A DNA stretch of 23,259 bases from Rhizophagus sp. LPA8_4_AMF (Eukaryota > Glomeromycota > Glomeromycetes > Glomerales > Glomeraceae): positions 1 to 23,259 of the forward strand of contig JADRCO010001039.1 in the NCBI GenBank assembly GCA_021464525.1, given 5' to 3'. Positions 11,396 to 20,772 of the stretch are shown piece by piece; the stretch's first letter is position 1; each line of letters opens with the position of its first letter. The position numbers and the translations under genes were made by a program. The notes beneath the pieces were generated by a model that made no database searches, was not told the origin of the DNA, and was given only the letters and a program-made list of their open reading frames with translations.

Positions 11396-11848
11396 TTAAA
11401 CGCCAACAATCACCGCTTTAGAAAGAGTTTTTCCTTTATGTTTAACAACAAAACATAAGCCTGTAACTTCTTTAACGGATGTTAATGAGAAAGGGAAATC
11501 ACATTCGAAAGGAGAAGCACCGGGTGGGTTAATATGGACTTTGGAAGCAATGTCTTTGGTGAGATCGTGGACTTTATTTTCTTTGTCATCTTCCAAGAAA
11601 AATGAATATTCTTGGATGTCAGGACTCTCCAAACCAGTATTAAATTGTCCGGTAACCCGACATTTGTTTCCAGGAATATTAGTCCAGGTAAATCGTCCAG
11701 TGACCTTATCCGTGAAATCACAGTAAGCGACGGCTCCAGTTCCAGAGAATCGTTTTTGTAATGGAACCAATGGAGTGGATTGAGTTAATCCTACAAAGAT
11801 CAAACTAACCAAAGCAAAAATAGCCAAAATGAAAGAAGTTTTCGTCAT
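11396..11848 (-). CDS. Small secreted protein, family member C (Kex2 site, four cysteines)
   Basis: Single-exon gene of 150 residues. A classic signal peptide (FILAIFALVSLIFVGLTQS) precedes a short propeptide ending LQKR, as in the 9955-10353 protein, giving a mature start near FSGTGAV. The core reads as successive beta-like strands: VAYCDF, VTGRFTW, KCRVTGQFNTG, EYSFFLED, VHDLT, VHINPPG, SPFECDF, TGLCFVVKHKG and a hydrophobic end. Four cysteines could form two disulfides. It is the best-conserved version of the family, and the other two members are most easily aligned to it. The strand order (V-G-x-x-F, then a V-x-G-x-F strand, then Y-x-F) loosely recalls Cu/Zn superoxide dismutase or CHRD-like Greek-key folds, but no metal-binding His set is visible. 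That resemblance is a weak inference, and function is unassigned. Confidence 0.87.
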   Translation of the reverse strand: MTKTSFILAIFALVSLIFVGLTQSTPLVPLQKRFSGTGAVAYCDFTDKVTGRFTWTNIPGNKCRVTGQFNTGLESPDIQEYSFFLEDDKENKVHDLTKDIASKVHINPPGASPFECDFPFSLTSVKEVTGLCFVVKHKGKTLSKAVIVGV

Positions 11849-11952
11849 TTTATAAGGTAAATTAAATTAAAAATGTGTGATTAAATTTATTTTGAATTTT
11901 TCTTTTTTTTTGGAAAAGAAAGTTAGAAAAATAGGAACGAAATTTGTTGTTT

Positions 11953-11961
11953 CTTTTATAT
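11953..11961 (-). promoter_or_regulatory. Probable TATA box of the 11396-11848 gene
   Basis: ATATAAAAG on the minus strand lies 105-113 bp before the ATG at 11848. The 5' UTR between them is A/T-rich with A-runs. Confidence 0.45.
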
Positions 11962-14171
11962 TTGTTGAAAGAGTAATAATCTACAATATTATTAAACGTA
12001 AATAAATTAATTGATCAGTAGGCTGTGTTTAACCTTTAAAAAAATTCGCCACACTTAATCTTTGGCTTATTTCTTTTCTTTTCTTTTCTTTTAATTTAAA
12101 ATTAATTTTATGATATTTTTATCCCTGATTTTTAGGCTAATTTATCGATAATCTTTTAAAGCCACTCTTTTGATATTATTCGAATAAATTATTATTCGGT
12201 TAATTGGTTCAACGTTTTTTATTTCCGGAAAATCAAAATTAAGACTTTACCGGTTTTACCCGATTTAAATGAATGTTGAGTACGCGTAGTTTTATTAAAT
12301 ATAATGAAAGAATGTCACATTTGATATCGCGTTAATAGATAATGATAATAATAAATAATTAAAGGATACAATTTTTTTTTATTTAAAATCAATTTTTAAA
12401 AAAATTTTTAATGGCTTATAATAACCGAAATACGTTCTTTAACAAGCAAATTATAGTTTGTTGACAAAAATGTATAATCGAAAAAGATCAATCGAACAAG
12501 GCTTTGTTCATTCAGACCTTCTAAATAGAAATTAGCCATGAATATCAAAAAAAATCAAATATCAAATTAAAAGATAAGCCTTTCCCGTTAATGTTTATAT
12601 GTTGTGTCGTAAAACCTTTAATAGAACAAAAAAAAAAAATGGAAAAAAATTATATTTTTATTTTAATGAATAAAAGTATAAAAAAGGCTTAGTATAAAAC
12701 AAATTTTGGTGATCTGAATTGTCTAAATAAGCAATTTAAGCCTCGTGATGCACAGCCCAACATGACTTTAAAGAAAACCTTCTCCAATGGATCTTAAAAT
12801 AAAAAAATACAATCGAAAAGAAAATTATTATTGTGTGATATCATTTTAATTACACGGTAACTAACAAGCATGCGGTTGTGCGCTAACTTACGCACAAATT
12901 AAGTGCAATTATAAAGAACAGCCCATCTCATAATCATTGCTAGTATAGCGAAACATAGCATCAAAAGGAGGCATATTCCTTTTTTTAGGGGCTTTGCTTT
13001 ACATCATTCGTTCGTCATTGATAATTTTTATTATTTTTTTTTTCAATCAAGAAAATTATTTACTAATCTCGAAAGAAAAAAAATTAATGGATCGAATAAA
13101 AATTAATAAAAATAAAAATAAAATACAATAAAACGAATTAATTCGTTCGTGAATAAACTAATTTTTTTAGGGACATTATTGGGTGTTCCGGTAAACGTAT
13201 TTTATTTGGCCAATGATTTACATTCCTGGCGCACGAAAAAATTTATTTAACCTGGGGTAATAAAATTTTACCATATTCGTTGTCGTAATACATAAAAGCA
13301 TAAATTTATTAAATCATTCGTACACGTCCGATTTTGGGAAACCACAAATGCGGGGTTCTGATAGTTCTAATAATGGTTCTGATTGTGTGTCCTTAGATAT
13401 CATTTGCATTTTATCACAGCATGTTCATTATACATATAATTGGAATTTAATTTATCAACCTAATCATATTATATGATAATATCTTATTACAACTTTTGAT
13501 ACATATATCACTTTGGTGTTTTAATATACATGAAACCAAAGTTAGGTTAATTTTGACACCAAAATGGTTGAAACTTGAAATAGATACCTTAGCCTTTTAG
13601 TTGAATTTGATTATTTATAAAAAATAATAAAGTATTTTGAAAATATTTTAGCATCCAGTAATAGAATTGAATAATCTATAATTTATTTGAAAACTTTAAA
13701 TCAAAATAAATTGAATTATAGTAAGATCATACAAATAGTTATCAATATTAACTATACTATTTTTACTTAAAGATTTAACTATTTTACAGCATTTAGTAAT
13801 TGGATTTTAATATTCTTTGTACCATTTGATTCATCTTATTGAGAAAATTTTAAAAATGTGTATTTATATTTGTAGTTTTAATATTAATAAAGTTAAAATT
13901 TTATATATTATTTTATAATTATTAAATTATGTAATATAATGTAATTCAACTATTTTAACTTTAATTTTAATTTTAGACTCTTTAAGTTAAAATATTTTGA
14001 CTTTTAAATCTTAATTACAGGTTTTTATATATAATTTTAAAGGGCACTGCTATTCAACACTACATGTAAAATTTAATTAATCATCACAACACAATTTTAT
14101 ATATACTTTGGTGACATATAGCTTATTTATAACCATATTATAAATTTTATTAAATATTATATGTTACATAT
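11962..14171. other. Long intergenic stretch leading into the transposon nest
   Basis: No gene was recognised. It contains four TTTTC units (about 12070-12092), many A/T runs, a small perfect hairpin (12876-12897, 7-bp stem, 8-nt loop), and two diverged copies of a 35-40 bp word around 13643 and 13782 sharing AGCAT..AGTAAT. The 3' end of the MULE must lie somewhere left of 14172, but no terminal inverted repeat could be matched to the right side. Confidence 0.5.
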
Positions 14172-15037
14172 TTATTTGCATTGGTGAATTCTATGATTAG
14201 TATTTCCACAATTTCCACAAAGTTTAATACATATTCTTGAATTATAACCTCCATATTCCTTGCAATTTTGGCACATCCGACTTTTTTCATCACCATTTCT
14301 AAATGACTCAACCACATTCTTAATTCTTGCTTTTTTTGCAGGTCTTCCTTTAGTATGATTATTGATAACTGGGTTATTTACCTTACTTGAACTGCCTTAT
14401 TCACTTGGATTTTCATTTTCCTTATCATATTTATGCCTTAAGCCTTCATATTCTTTTTGTTTAATGTAATTTTTGAGAAAATCTTCAACTTTATTATCAT
14501 TACATATTACAGAAATTTGCATTGCCCTTTTAGATAATCTATACAATTTTCCAAGCTTTTTCCTTTTAAGAACTTGTTGTTTATTTTCAGAATGAACATT
14601 ATAATTTGATCTAATGATATTTAAATGCTGAAAAGTGATATCATTTCTTGTAATTTCATGATCAATATTCACAAGATTATTATAAACTTCTTTATGCCAT
14701 CTATTAGCAATTAAAGATATACTAAATATAGCCTTACCTGAAATTCTTAATACTCTAAAAAAATGCTGACATATTAAACCTTGAGAAATTATCCAAAAAC
14801 AGGTACATAAATGTGACCCATCATTAAGAATAGCAACATAATTTAGGGAATTACTATTATTAGCACTATATATAACACACCAGATTTCAAGGATATTTGA
14901 AAGGCCAATATTTTGTATCAAATCTTGAAGAGTAATGTGTTGGTAATTTACTTCTTCTGATGCATTATTGGCTTCATTGCTTAATTTAAAATGTGTTTGT
15001 TCCTACAAAAAATAAATATAAATTAGAAACGATATTA

Positions 15038-15309
15038 ATATAAATGTGATGCATTTCCTAAATCAACTATCTCTTATCCTAACTCTAATGCAATCTCACT
15101 TCTACTTCTTAACCCTAATCTAATGATATAAATGTGATGTATTTTTCTAAACCAACTATCCTTTATCCTAACCCTAACTCTAACGCAATCTCACTTCTAC
15201 TCCTTAACTTTAATTTAATGATATAAATGTGATGTATTTTCCTAAACCAACTATCCCTTATCCTAACCCCAACATAATCTCACTTTTACTCCTTGACCCT
15301 AACCTAATG
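15038..15309. repeat. Minisatellite of about 90 bp, three copies, inside the MULE intron
   Basis: Three units (15038-15125, 15126-15220, 15221-15309; 88, 95 and 89 bp) each start ATATAAATGTGATG and contain CCAACTATC, TTATCCTAACCC, CAATCTCACTTCTACT and TAATG (with small changes). They contain short runs like CCCTAAC, resembling degenerate telomere-type repeats. They lie fully within the intron between GT (15343) and AG (15003), so they do not affect the transposase frame. Confidence 0.85.
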
Positions 15310-15742
15310 CATTCCATTATTAACTAGATAATAAAATATTTACCATTAAATTTTGAAAATTATGTAATTAATTAATATCATACATGAAACTGTCTTGAAT
15401 TTGTTGTTGTTGTAGCATATGTAACTTCAGGTGTAAATAATTTACCAAAGTTGTATTAATATTTGGAAAAAAGTGATTGATTAATGTTGATAGAGAATTA
15501 GATGATAATTGTGTATCACACCAATTGCTGTAATTATCTTTAAATGTCTCCATTTTAATTCTTTTTTCAATATCATAAAATAGCTCACAAAGTGTATTAT
15601 TATGATCAATTAACTGTTTAATAACTGAATTAATTCTTTTTACATGTTATGTTACTTGTATTTTAGCATTAAAAATGCAATTAGTGTACCATTTTGCCTA
15701 TATTGTATGCATTGAATATAAATTATCAGTAAGATACTACCT

Positions 15743-15757
15743 TAGAGGCCTGCAATT
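15743..15757 (+). repeat. hAT left terminal inverted repeat
   Basis: TAGAGGCCTGCAATT. The reverse complement of the right end reads TAGAGGCCTGCATTT. The first 12 bases are identical, and the 8-bp target duplication directly precedes it. Confidence 0.92.
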
Positions 15758-16170
15758 TCAACCCAGAATCCAGAAATCTGTATCCGACCTGGATCCAGAT
15801 CTGGGTCTGAGTTTGATAGATTTTTTTTCAAATTCATCCAGGTTGGGTCTGGGCTAGCAAATTTTACTTTAAATAAATCCAGGCTGGATTCGAGTTTGAA
15901 AATCATCATGAAGTTAAATCAAATGGAGTTTTGTATTTACTAAATAGCAGTATTTAATAAGTATTAAAAATTTGTATTTATTAAGTATAAAAAAAATAAA
16001 TATTAAAATAGTATTAAATTTTATTATTTATTAAATATTTAATCTTTTAAGTATTTTTTTAATACTTTAAGTCAACATTTATAAGCATTTTTTCAATGCA
16101 TCTTGTATTCAATGAGTGTTATATATAAATATTTAATAAATGCTTTGGTAAACATTATGATGGTGTCAGC

Positions 16171-16240
16171 CCAGATTTTTCTTAATTCTGGCCAAAATTA
16201 TGAGCTCAGCCAGAATTAAGTTTTATTTGGCCAAATCTGA
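16171..16240. repeat. Foldback repeat in hAT 5' non-coding region
   Basis: A 12-bp perfect inverted repeat CTTAATTCTGGC (16181-16192) and GCCAGAATTAAG (16209-16220) encloses a 16-nt loop. Outer AGATTT/AAATCT words extend the palindrome. It may be a small MITE or part of the hAT end structure. No clear target duplication was seen. Confidence 0.6.
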
Positions 16241-16717
16241 TGTCCAATGCAAAATTTTGGTCAAGATCGTCACATGTTTATATTTCTTTATTTTATTTCT
16301 TTATATAGTAATTATATAATTATTTAATAAATTATTGTTTATATATTTAATTTCTTCATATGTATTTCTTTATGACAATGTAAAGTTATTAAGCTATTAA
16401 TTCAATAGTATTAATTTTCTTTATTTGCAAAGTGAATTACAATGAAATTATCACTATTGTACAAAATTAATTAATCACTATAATACAATCATAATTAAGT
16501 GATAGATTAGATATTACTCATTAAAAAAGAGATGGATATTCTTATATATAGACCTTTCAAAAAATCATAAGAGGTGGGAAAAAAATCTTCTCTAATCATA
16601 TAATAATAAACATTCATTTACCACTGAACTTCATTACCTACCAAATCTACCAGTAACAATTTTTTTAAATTGTTAGTCATTTTCATATTTTACTGGATTG
16701 TAAAAATTCTCAGTAGA

Positions 16718-18697
16718 ATGTCAAATTTAACGTCTGAGCAAGTTTTATCAAATCTAAAAAAAGAAGAATTAAAATGTTGGAAAAAGAAGGATGGAAGTAG
16801 TAATATTTGGGAAAATTTTAATGAAATTATTAATGCGCATGATCAACTTATTAATTACGTTATATGTAAAAATTGTGATCATGTACTTAAATACACTTAC
16901 AAAATAGGTACCTCAGCATTAAAACATCATAAATGTTCTTTTGAAGAAAAATAACCAAAAATCACTTTTTATTGGATAACCAAAGACTTTCCTACAGCTG
17001 CTAAAGATATAACTTCTAAAACAATTGTAAAATTTGTAAGAAATGATTAATCTTGGTTCAAGATACGGATATTTACAAGTTGATGACTTATTTCCACATC
17101 TGACTACAATTTCTAAAAACATAATTAAAAGTGCAGATTCTCTTAAATCAAAAATAATACTTTAATTAAAAAATATTTTTGAACTTGTTGGTGGAGCATT
17201 TACTACAGATATGTGGACAGATGATTATAGAAAGATTAGTTATATTTCCCTTACTGTCCATTGCATTGATGATACATGGCAAATGAAAGAACAAATTCTG
17301 GCAGCATTAGATCAGATCCAAAAAGTAATATTAAATATTTTGAAAAGCTATAACCTTGCTCCAGATTATACATGTTGCCCAAATTATTTTAGGATGCCAT
17401 AATTATAATTTGGAATGCCGTAATTCATTCAGTTTATATATAATTTACTATATAAACTGCCAAAATAATTTGGGATGTTATAATTGAATTTGGGATTTTA
17501 CTTATAATTATGGCAGCCCAAAATAATTTGGACAGCATGTATACTCCAGATTCTTCAATGAAAAGATATACTTTTATTACTGATTCTGCTGCTAATTTTA
17601 TTTCAGCTTTTAAAGGATTAAATCATATATCATGCTTTGCACATAGGTAAAAGTTTTTTAAAAGATATAAAATAAAAACTGTGTAGTAATTCGTTTTCTA
17701 TTATTTTAAAATTAATACAGTTTTAAGAACTGCTTTTCAAGATAAAATTTTTGAGAATTATCCTATTATAATGGATACAATTAAAGAATGCAAGTTGTTA
17801 GTTACATATTTTAAGCAATCTTCATTGAATTCAAAATTACCAAAATCTCTTAAACAAGAAGTAGAAACTCGTTAGAATAGCAAATTAGTTATATTAGAAT
17901 CTATTAATGATCAATTTGAAGAAATTTCAGGTCTTCTTTTAGAAAGAAATGAATTTAATAAAGTTGAAAATATTGATTTAAATGTATTAAAAATTCTAAT
18001 TAATTTTCTAAAAAAATTTCAGGAAGCAAGTGATTTTTTAGAAGGATCAAAATATCCTACTTTGCACATAGTAATACCATGGTATAGGATTCTTCAAGAA
18101 CATTGCAAAATTAATATATCAGATAATGATGCATTAATTCAACTCAAGTCCGTTGTTAGACAAATTATGCTAAACAAATTAAAGATTGAAAATATTCATA
18201 AAATTGCTGTTTTTTTTGATCTAAGGATGAAGCAACTTAAAATTTTAGAACAATCTGATGCTTTATTGGTTAAAGATCAAATTAAGAAATAGTGTGCTAA
18301 TTTGATATCTTAATTTACTAATAATGATTCTGATGATTCAACAAATACAATTCAAGAAAGACCAATAAAAAAATCACGTAAAAAAGCAAATGAAATCACA
18401 GATTTTAGTCAATATTATGATTCAAGTAGTGAAGAAGAAAAGGAAGATGAAGTTGATCAATATCTGAAATCAAAAATACCAAAGGATAAAGATTTAAATG
18501 TATTACAGTGGTGGAATGATCACAAAAATAAATATCTAGCACTTTCAATTCTTTGTGCATATTATCTTTCGATTCCTGCTTCAAGTGCGTCTAGTGAAAG
18601 AGAATTTAGTGCTGCAGGACAAACTATTAACAAACATCGCACAAACCTAAATCCTGAAACAATAGATAGCATACTTGTATTACACAGTACATTTTAA
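16718..18697 (+). pseudogene. hAT transposase, BED finger to dimerisation domain, dead
   Basis: The ATG at 16718 (MSNLTSEQ) starts a BED zinc finger (W..F, then CKNCDHVL and ALKHHKC). DDE-type core pieces follow: TTDMWTDDYRKISYISLT (17205-17260), FITDSAANF and ISCFAHR (17570-17647). There is a probable intron near 17647-17720, although the exact acceptor is uncertain because the simplest AG does not keep frame. Then comes TR-x-NS, and the C-terminal hAT dimerisation block WWNDHKNKYLALS..LSIPASSASSEREFSAAG ends at TAA 18695-18697. Six in-frame stops (16952, 17048, 17163, 17873, 18290, 18311) and one frameshift at about 17045-17060 are visible, plus the MITE insertion. The stop in TR-x-NS replaces the family's Trp codon (TRWNS). 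The element cannot encode a working enzyme. Confidence 0.88.
17371..17539. mobile_element. MITE of 169 bp with 38-bp terminal inverted repeats
   Basis: The left end CATGTTGCCCAAATTATTTT and the reverse complement of the right end CATGCTGTCCAAATTATTTT agree at 34 of 38 positions. TATA stands on both sides (17367-17370 and 17540-17543). Dropping the MITE plus one TATA keeps the host hAT reading frame (NLAPDY then TPDSSMKRY), which supports a 4-bp duplication rather than TA alone. Extra internal copies of the CCAAATTATTTTGG word are present. The superfamily is uncertain: ends and TA-rich target suggest Tc1/mariner kin, while a 4-bp duplication would point elsewhere. Confidence 0.85.
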
Positions 18698-18927
18698 TAA
18701 TATTTTAGTTTAAAATTAATATTATTTCTTCATCATTATTTATATATTATTTTTTATGCATTATTTTAAATAAATTTGATTATTTTGAATATTATTTAAC
18801 TTTAATTTTTTATTAATAAAATATTTAAAACTATTGTTACTGATCATTTAATTAATGCGCTCCATTTTTCCATTATTGTAGATCATTAACAAATCAAAAA
18901 ACAGAAAATCAAAATTAAAATACTAGG

Positions 18928-19080
18928 TCAGGTCAGGGTTAGGCTGGATTTTCATATTATAAATTCGGGCTGGGCTGGGCTGGACTGGCACAAAATTTAT
19001 GGTTAAAGTTCGGGCTGGGTCTGGACTGGCACATATATCCATATTTTAATTCTGGGTGGATCCAGGTTTCAAAATATGGC
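18928..19080. repeat. Subterminal G-rich motif array, right end of the hAT
   Basis: Repeated GGGCTGG, GGCTGGACTGGCAC, GTCAGGTCAGGG and GGATCCAGG words stand out from AT-rich surroundings. They mirror the CCTGGATCC and GGGTCTGGG words at the left end (15775-15895). Such arrays commonly bind hAT transposases. Confidence 0.7.
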
Positions 19081-19081
19081 C

Positions 19082-19096
19082 AAATGCAGGCCTCTA
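19082..19096 (-). repeat. hAT right terminal inverted repeat
   Basis: Ends TGCAGGCCTCTA on the plus strand, the mirror of the left end, with the second target copy at 19097-19104. Confidence 0.92.
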
Positions 19097-20630
19097 TACT
19101 GCCTTATAGCTTCATATTCGCTATGTAGTTCGTTCTATTTAGTTTGAAATTGCTGAATGTTTAATGTATTACGTACATTATCAAATGCATTGAGAAATTC
19201 TTGAAATTGATCACTAAGCTTACTATGTAAATGTTTTTTAATGTTCTGTTTTATGTGAAAAATACATGACATAAGATGTGTTTCAGGAAAATGTTCTTTA
19301 ATTGCATTATGTATCACAGGATCAGTGTTAGAAAATATAACACATGGTGCAGTATTATTAGTGATTTTTTTAGATATTCTATCTATAACCTGGAAAAATG
19401 ATTCTTCACATTTATCTCGAATTAAAGCTTGGGAAACTAATTTTAATCAATTTCTATTATCAATTCCAATAAATAGCATAAGCAACATGTTGTATTTATT
19501 AGTTCCAAATTTAGTATCACAAATAATAACATCTGAATACTTTAACTATAAATTAATTTGTTTAGGTAACATCCAAATAATTCCTGTAAGATTATTTTCA
19601 ACAGTAAATGAATCAACAAACCAAAGTGAATTATCTTGCTTTAATGATGATATTTCTTTTAATAAATTTAAAGCATCATCATCCGGTTCATTATTTGGTA
19701 TAGATTGTGCTATTTTCTTTGCTTTTTAAATAGCGTTAGAAAGGTCTTTTAAAAGAAATATCTTATTTGGATACCTTACTTTAAGTAATTGATGTTATTT
19801 AGCAGTATCAAGATTGGCTGCAATTGTATAAAATTGAATTTCATCAAAAATTTCCTTTGTTAAAGCACGGTAAACTAGTGTAAAATGAATTGTATCTTTA
19901 TGAAGTATATGATTATGCTCCATTACAAATATTGAAATATATAGCTTTTGACGTTTAACTGGTCATGAAATATTAATATAACATTGACAACCACATTTTT
20001 TGCTTTTTTTATTTCTTTGTTTAAGTGAATCTGCAACTTTTTTAGGTTTATGAATTCTAACACGATCACAAGTAAATAATACACTAGTTATATATTCATG
20101 ATATTTTCATGTTTAAATTCTAATCCATACAAAACCTATTTGTTGTGTATATTGTATTATTGCCATACCAACATTATTCTAAGTATCAAATTCTATACCA
20201 ACTCTTATATTCGTTATTAAATTACTTTCTTGATAACTTTCAAAAGGATGAGTTTTGGGAATAGGAATTTGATCTGCCTCTTTATCATTCTTATTATCAG
20301 AATTTTGTTTATATTAGACTTCATCATTTTTATCAGAATAGTAATCAATTTCAAGAGAGTTATACATCTCATTTATTGTAAAAAAAAATAATAATAAGTC
20401 TAAAGAAAATGAATAGTATATATTAAATTTTTTAAAGCGTGAAAAGAAAAGAGGAGAAAAGAAAGTATTGATTAAAAGTATAAAATAGTTTATTTTATAA
20501 TGATTATATACACAATATCTATGTGATGACAAATTATTATACATTACATATGGTTACGAATAGATATTTCCTTAAATCATTTTATTATATTATAAAACAA
20601 TTTATTATAAAATGTTATTTATTTAGCAGT

Positions 20631-20772
20631 TATCGGTAAAATAATCTGTCAATAAAATGATACTATCAGTAAAATAATCATTAGTGAAATAATTGTAGGT
20701 GAAATAATCCTGTCAGTGAAATCACTGTCAGTAAGTTAACTGTCGATAAAATGATTTTTGGTGAAATGAACT
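20631..20772. repeat. Degenerate 14-18 bp tandem repeat, about nine copies
   Basis: The consensus is roughly TGTCAGTAAAATAATC, with copies such as TGTCAATAAAATGATAC, TATCAGTAAAATAATC, TGTCAGTGAAATCAC and TGTCGATAAAATGATT. It lies about 260 bp upstream of the MULE transposase ATG. It may be the MULE 5' terminal array, but no matching array was seen beyond the MULE 3' end. Confidence 0.75.

Larger units (their letters stand above)
15743..19096 (+). mobile_element. hAT DNA transposon, complete ends, decayed transposase
   Basis: A 3354-bp element with terminal inverted repeats TAGAGGCCTGCA (perfect 12 bp; 15 bp with one mismatch). It is flanked by 8-bp target duplications TACTACCT (15735-15742) and TACTGCCT (19097-19104) that match at 7 of 8 positions. 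Both ends carry G-rich subterminal motifs such as GGGCTGG and CTGGATCCAG, typical transposase-binding arrays of hAT elements. It sits inside the MULE transposase on the opposite strand and itself holds a MITE. Confidence 0.93.
14172..20367 (-). pseudogene. MULE transposase with FAR1, DDE, SWIM and zinc-knuckle parts, dead
   Basis: The frame runs from the ATG at 20367 to 19105, then resumes after the hAT insertion at 15742 and goes on to 14172, with one phase-0 intron (15343-15003): about 830 codons, normal for a MULE transposase. Parts in order: FAR1-type DNA-binding region (about residues 45-152, ending MEHNH); DDE core with CDTKFGTN (D near 284) and SNTDPVIHNAI (D near 349) followed by C-x-x-HIKQN; KWYTNCIFNAKIQ; SWIM finger CTCFW..GLICQHFF (14757-14815); and C-terminal CCHC knuckle CGNCGNTNHRIHQC. 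Fourteen in-frame stops occur (first bases on plus: 20314, 20179, 20113, 20107, 19963, 19795, 19726, 19546, 19447, 19135, 15698, 15647, 15368, 14397), with no frameshift seen. Several fall where the family has Trp, for example before LKYSDV and before AKWY. Confidence 0.88.
14172..20772 (-). mobile_element. MULE (Mutator-like) DNA transposon, decayed, split by a hAT insertion
   Basis: The element is defined by its transposase remnant; the outer ends are not located. The right limit given here includes a tandem repeat (20631-20772) that may be its 5' terminal region. The hAT at 15743-19096 and its duplicated target interrupt it. With that insertion set aside, the MULE spans about 3.2 kb. Confidence 0.6.

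Noticed and set aside
11396-11848. Calling the secreted family superoxide dismutase
   Set aside because: The strand pattern is only loosely similar and the copper/zinc histidines are missing, so no enzyme name is justified.
12876-12897. Perfect hairpin TTGTGCG / CGCACAA
   Set aside because: A 7-bp stem alone is too small to call an RNA gene or terminator in a eukaryote.
19325-19729. 134-codon plus-strand open frame
   Set aside because: It is the antisense of the MULE transposase catalytic region, whose minus frame shows clear family motifs.
20314-20544. 76-codon minus-strand frame rich in Phe/Tyr
   Set aside because: Only its end (from the ATG at 20367) belongs to the MULE transposase; the upstream part looks like non-coding AT-rich leader.
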